Below, in pieces: positions 61,705-64,000 of a stretch of DNA of 64,000 nt (positions are counted from its first letter, which is position 1; each line of letters begins with the position of its first letter). The DNA comes from Oscillospiraceae bacterium (GTDB taxonomy: Bacteria > Bacillota > Clostridia > Oscillospirales > Oscillospiraceae): NCBI GenBank assembly GCA_021768185.1, contig JAETNP010000034.1:1-64000 (forward strand). Direction: 5' to 3'. The notes beneath the pieces are model-generated. The model searched no databases. It saw only the letters and a list, made by a program, of their open reading frames with translations, and was not told the origin of the DNA. Position numbers and translations under genes: made by a program.

Positions 61705-62010
61705 CCGCACCTCAAAAAGCGCCAATTACCAGTCCCCCGTGCCGCGCGGCAACCAGCAGTGTCGTTAGGACTGTGCGCAGAAGTAAGCAGTGGCATCGGC
61801 CTCATGCACTGGAGATAGACCAACCAATCTAAAGGTCGTAGCGTAAAATAAACTCCCCCGTAATCAAGGGATTCTTAAACCGCCAGGTTTAAGCCCGCTT
61901 TTGCCTACTTTTCGCGGGGGCGAAAAGTAGGCGCGGGGTGTCCGGGGGCGCGCAGCCCCCGGGCCGATTCAAGAAAGAATTCCCCCCGCGCCGGAGGCGC
62001 GAACCACCCG
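61705..62010. repeat. R-family repeat with one clear end (copy R7)
   Basis: Gene-free gap between the acetyltransferase and hpt. Right end: AAACTCCCCCGTAATC, GGGATTC, TTAAACC/GGTTTAA (about 61872-61891), CCTACTTTTCGC/GCGAAAAGTAGG (about 61904-61931), a CCGGGGGC/GCCCCCGG stem (about 61938-61962) and GCGCC/GGCGC near 61988-62000. The left part keeps only scraps of core (GTGCGCAGAAGTAAG), so this copy is degenerate. Confidence 0.75.
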
Positions 62011-62043
62011 CCATAGATAACGGAAGAAAAGGAGAAGCAAAAA

Positions 62044-62601
62044 ATGGGAATGATGGATCAGGACATTTTGAAGGTACTCTACACTGAAAAACAAATTGCG
62101 GCGCGAATCGAAGCCATGGGTATGGAGATGTACGAGGACCTGAAGGACAAGGACCCGCTGTTCGTCAGCGTCCTCCGGGGAGCCTTTGTCTTCATGGCGG
62201 ACATCGTCCGGGCCTGCCAGGTCCGCTGCGACGTGGAATTCATCGCGGTGTCCTCCTACGGCAACGCCACCAGCACCTCCGGCGCGGTAAAGATTACCCA
62301 TGACATCCAACAGGATATCACGGGCCGGAACCTGGTGGTCATCGAGGACATTCTGGACTCCGGGAACACCCTCCATTTCCTCAAGCAGTATTTCATCACC
62401 AAGGGAGCGGCCTCGGTGTCCATCTGCACCCTGCTGGACAAGCCCAGCCGCCGCACGAAGGCCATCACCGCGGACTATATCGGTTTCACTGTCCCCGACG
62501 AGTTCGTGGTGGGCTACGGCCTGGACTACTGTCAGAAATACCGCAATCTGCCCTACATAGGCGTCCTGAAGCCGGAGGTCTATGGCGGAGGAGAAGAATA
62601 G
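62044..62601 (+). CDS. hpt: hypoxanthine phosphoribosyltransferase
   Basis: 185 residues. FVSVLRGAFVFMADI (about 39-53) and the PRPP-binding loop LVVIEDILDSGNTL (about 98-111), with the flexible-loop region VSSYGNATSTSGAV (about 74-87), are diagnostic. It salvages hypoxanthine (and guanine) to IMP/GMP using PRPP. AGGAGAAGC ribosome region. The tilS-hpt-ftsH order is typical of Bacillota. Confidence 0.96.
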   Translation: MGMMDQDILKVLYTEKQIAARIEAMGMEMYEDLKDKDPLFVSVLRGAFVFMADIVRACQVRCDVEFIAVSSYGNATSTSGAVKITHDIQQDITGRNLVVIEDILDSGNTLHFLKQYFITKGAASVSICTLLDKPSRRTKAITADYIGFTVPDEFVVGYGLDYCQKYRNLPYIGVLKPEVYGGGEE

Positions 62602-62651
62602 AAACCTAGAAACGGGTCCGGACCGGCCGGTCCGCCCAAAGGAGTGATTTT

Positions 62652-64000
62652 TTGACCAAGCAGAGAAACCGTCCCAGCGCCGGCGTCTATTTCGTCCTGA
62701 TTTTGCTGCTGCTGTGCGGCTACTACCTCTTTTTCTACACGATGCGCGTGCCGGCGGTGTCCTACGCCCAGGCGGAGGAGCTGTTCCGCCAGGAGCAGGT
62801 CCAGAGCTTCTACGTGAAAAACGGCAGCGAGCTGTACCTGACCCTCCGGGACGGTACCACCGTCCGCAACGAGCTGGGCAGCACGGACCGGTTCCGGGAG
62901 GAGCTGGGGGACCTGATCCGGGAGCAGAAGGCTGCCGGTATCCTGGTGGATTATGATTTTGCCCCCGTATATCGGCCCCCCTGGTGGAGCGAGATCCTGC
63001 TGTACGTGCTGCTTATCGGGGGCATCTTCCTAGTCTGGCAGTATATGATGATCCGCGCCCAGGGCGGCGGAGGCGGCATGGACCAGGGCAAGCGCTTCGG
63101 CAAGGCCCGCATCCGCTTCGGTTCCGACAGCCAGGAGAAGGTGAATTTTGACCAGGTGGCCGGGGCCCGGGAGGAAAAGGAGGAGCTTCAGGAGATCGTG
63201 GGCTTCCTCAAGGAGCCCAAGAAATACCTGGACCTGGGGGCCCGCATCCCCAAGGGCGTGCTGCTGGTGGGCCCTCCGGGCACCGGCAAGACCCTGCTGG
63301 CCAAGGCCGTGGCCGGGGAGGCCGGGGTGCAGTTCCTGTCCATCTCCGGATCCGACTTCGTGGAGCTGTACGTAGGCGTGGGCGCAAGCCGGGTCAGGGA
63401 CCTCTTTGAGGAGGCCAAGAAGGTGGCCCCCTCGGTGGTGTTCATCGACGAGATCGACGCCGTGGGCCGCCGGAGAGGCGCGGGCCTGGGCGGCGGGCAC
63501 GACGAGCGGGAGCAGACCCTCAACCAGCTGCTGGTGGAGATGGACGGCTTCGGCAGCAACTCCGGCGTGGTGGTCCTGGCGGCCACCAACCGCGCGGATA
63601 TTTTGGACCCCGCCCTGCTGCGGCCCGGACGGTTTGACCGGCAGGTCTACGTGGGCCGCCCCGACAGCCGGGGCCGGGAGGAGATCCTGGCCGTCCACAC
63701 GAAGAACAAGCCCCTGGCGGAGGACGTGGACCTGAAGGTCCTGGCCCAGGCCACCTCCGGCTTCACCGGCGCGGACCTGGAGAATCTGGTCAACGAGGGG
63801 GCCCTGCTGTCCGCCCGGAAGGGGCAGAAGTTCATTACGATGGAAAATCTCCAGGAGGCGGTCATAAAGGTCATCGCCGGCCCGGAGAAGCGCAGCCGGG
63901 TGGTGCCGGAGCACGAGCGGAAGCTCACCGCCTACCATGAGGCGGGCCACGCCGTCATGCACCACTGCCTGCCCAGCGTGGACCCGGTCCACGAGGTGAC
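62652..64000 (+). CDS. ftsH: ATP-dependent zinc metalloprotease FtsH (3' end beyond window)
   Basis: About 449 codons are visible before the window ends, with no stop yet. The TTG at 62652 has AAAGGAG 7 bases upstream. Membrane segments at about 11-32 and 113-135 flank a small outer domain. The AAA module has Walker A GPPGTGKT (207-214), Walker [14 protein letters not shown] (about 261-273) and [23 protein letters not shown] (about 313-332). The protease zinc motif HEAGH is at 429-433. It degrades unassembled membrane proteins and some cytoplasmic regulators. About 150-200 residues are missing because of the window edge, not truncation. Confidence 0.97.
   Translation, partial: MTKQRNRPSAGVYFVLILLLLCGYYLFFYTMRVPAVSYAQAEELFRQEQVQSFYVKNGSELYLTLRDGTTVRNELGSTDRFREELGDLIREQKAAGILVDYDFAPVYRPPWWSEILLYVLLIGGIFLVWQYMMIRAQGGGGGMDQGKRFGKARIRFGSDSQEKVNFDQVAGAREEKEELQEIVGFLKEPKKYLDLGARIPKGVLLVGPPGTGKTLLAKAVAGEAGVQFLSISGSDFVELYVGVGASRVRDLFEEAKKVAPSVVFIDEIDAVGRRRGAGLGGGHDEREQTLNQLLVEMDGFGSNSGVVVLAATNRADILDPALLRPGRFDRQVYVGRPDSRGREEILAVHTKNKPLAEDVDLKVLAQATSGFTGADLENLVNEGALLSARKGQKFITMENLQEAVIKVIAGPEKRSRVVPEHERKLTAYHEAGHAVMHHCLPSVDPVHEV

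Noticed and set aside
1..64000. tRNA genes, rRNA, CRISPR arrays, transposase genes
   Set aside because: Looked for cloverleaf ends, regularly spaced repeats and transposase motifs; none was convincing.

Overview
The window looks like chromosomal DNA of a GC-rich anaerobic Bacillota, most likely an Oscillospiraceae-type gut Clostridium (Flavonifractor/Oscillibacter-like). The evidence is strong AGGAGG ribosome sites, lipoprotein signal peptides, BlaI/M56 regulator pairs, CidA/LrgA-LrgB, DegV and YozG/DUF2975 families, and the Bacillota gene orders gdpP-rplI-dnaB and tilS-hpt-ftsH. No rRNA, tRNA, CRISPR array, phage module or transposase gene was recognised. The family assignment is an inference from gene content.

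Layout. 0.2-6.5 kb: hisS, a small anchored protein, aspS, an AlaX-type Ala-tRNA editing protein and an lrgAB pair. 7.2-16.7 kb: an oligopeptide ABC transporter operon (lipoprotein, two permeases, two unusual ATPases) ending in a protein that resembles a degenerate ApbE. 17.0-20.1 kb: a BlaI/M56 sensor pair. 20.2-25.4 kb, minus strand: a four-gene operon encoding an FGGY sugar kinase, a class III aminotransferase, a RuBisCO-like protein (RLP) and an MtnX-like HAD phosphatase. A TetR regulator and a CYTH protein diverge from it. 27.2-29.5 kb: a solute-binding-type lipoprotein with a long extra N-terminal domain. 29.6-33.4 kb, minus: a second BlaI/M56 pair with a Cys/His-repeat secreted protein. 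34.1-36.3 kb: DUF2975, YozG-like regulator and lipoprotein. 36.3-39.9 kb, minus: dusB, ECF sigma, anti-sigma and a PepSY protein. 40.9-45.0 kb: xylB, a DUF3810 protein and a MATE pump. 45.7-47.4 kb: cobS, a very short cobU and cobC. 47.6-52.0 kb: permuted GH3 glycosidase, araD and a serine hydrolase. 52.0-55.4 kb, minus: degV and an orphan N6-adenine methylase. 55.6-64.0 kb: gdpP, rplI, dnaB, tilS, an acetyltransferase, hpt and ftsH (cut by the window end).

Two things stand out. The first is the RLP operon. It pairs an RLP with an MtnX-like phosphatase, as in methionine salvage, but has no mtnA, mtnB, mtnD or mtnK. In their place are a xylulokinase-like FGGY kinase and a glutamate-1-semialdehyde-aminotransferase-like enzyme. 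This may be an undescribed route for a phosphorylated keto-sugar or amino-sugar.

The second is a modular repeat family, here called R, occupying most large gene-free gaps (near 0.1, 3.9-4.3, 16.8, 33.6-34.1, 40.0-40.7, 45.0-45.6, 58.1-58.6 and 61.7-62.0 kb). Each full copy is bounded by inverted ends made of consecutive hairpins whose stems change sequence but keep pairing. The internal core can be inverted, shortened, or carry further nested hairpins. A smaller relative, here called S, occurs twice (23.74 and 37.44 kb), directly at stop codons.
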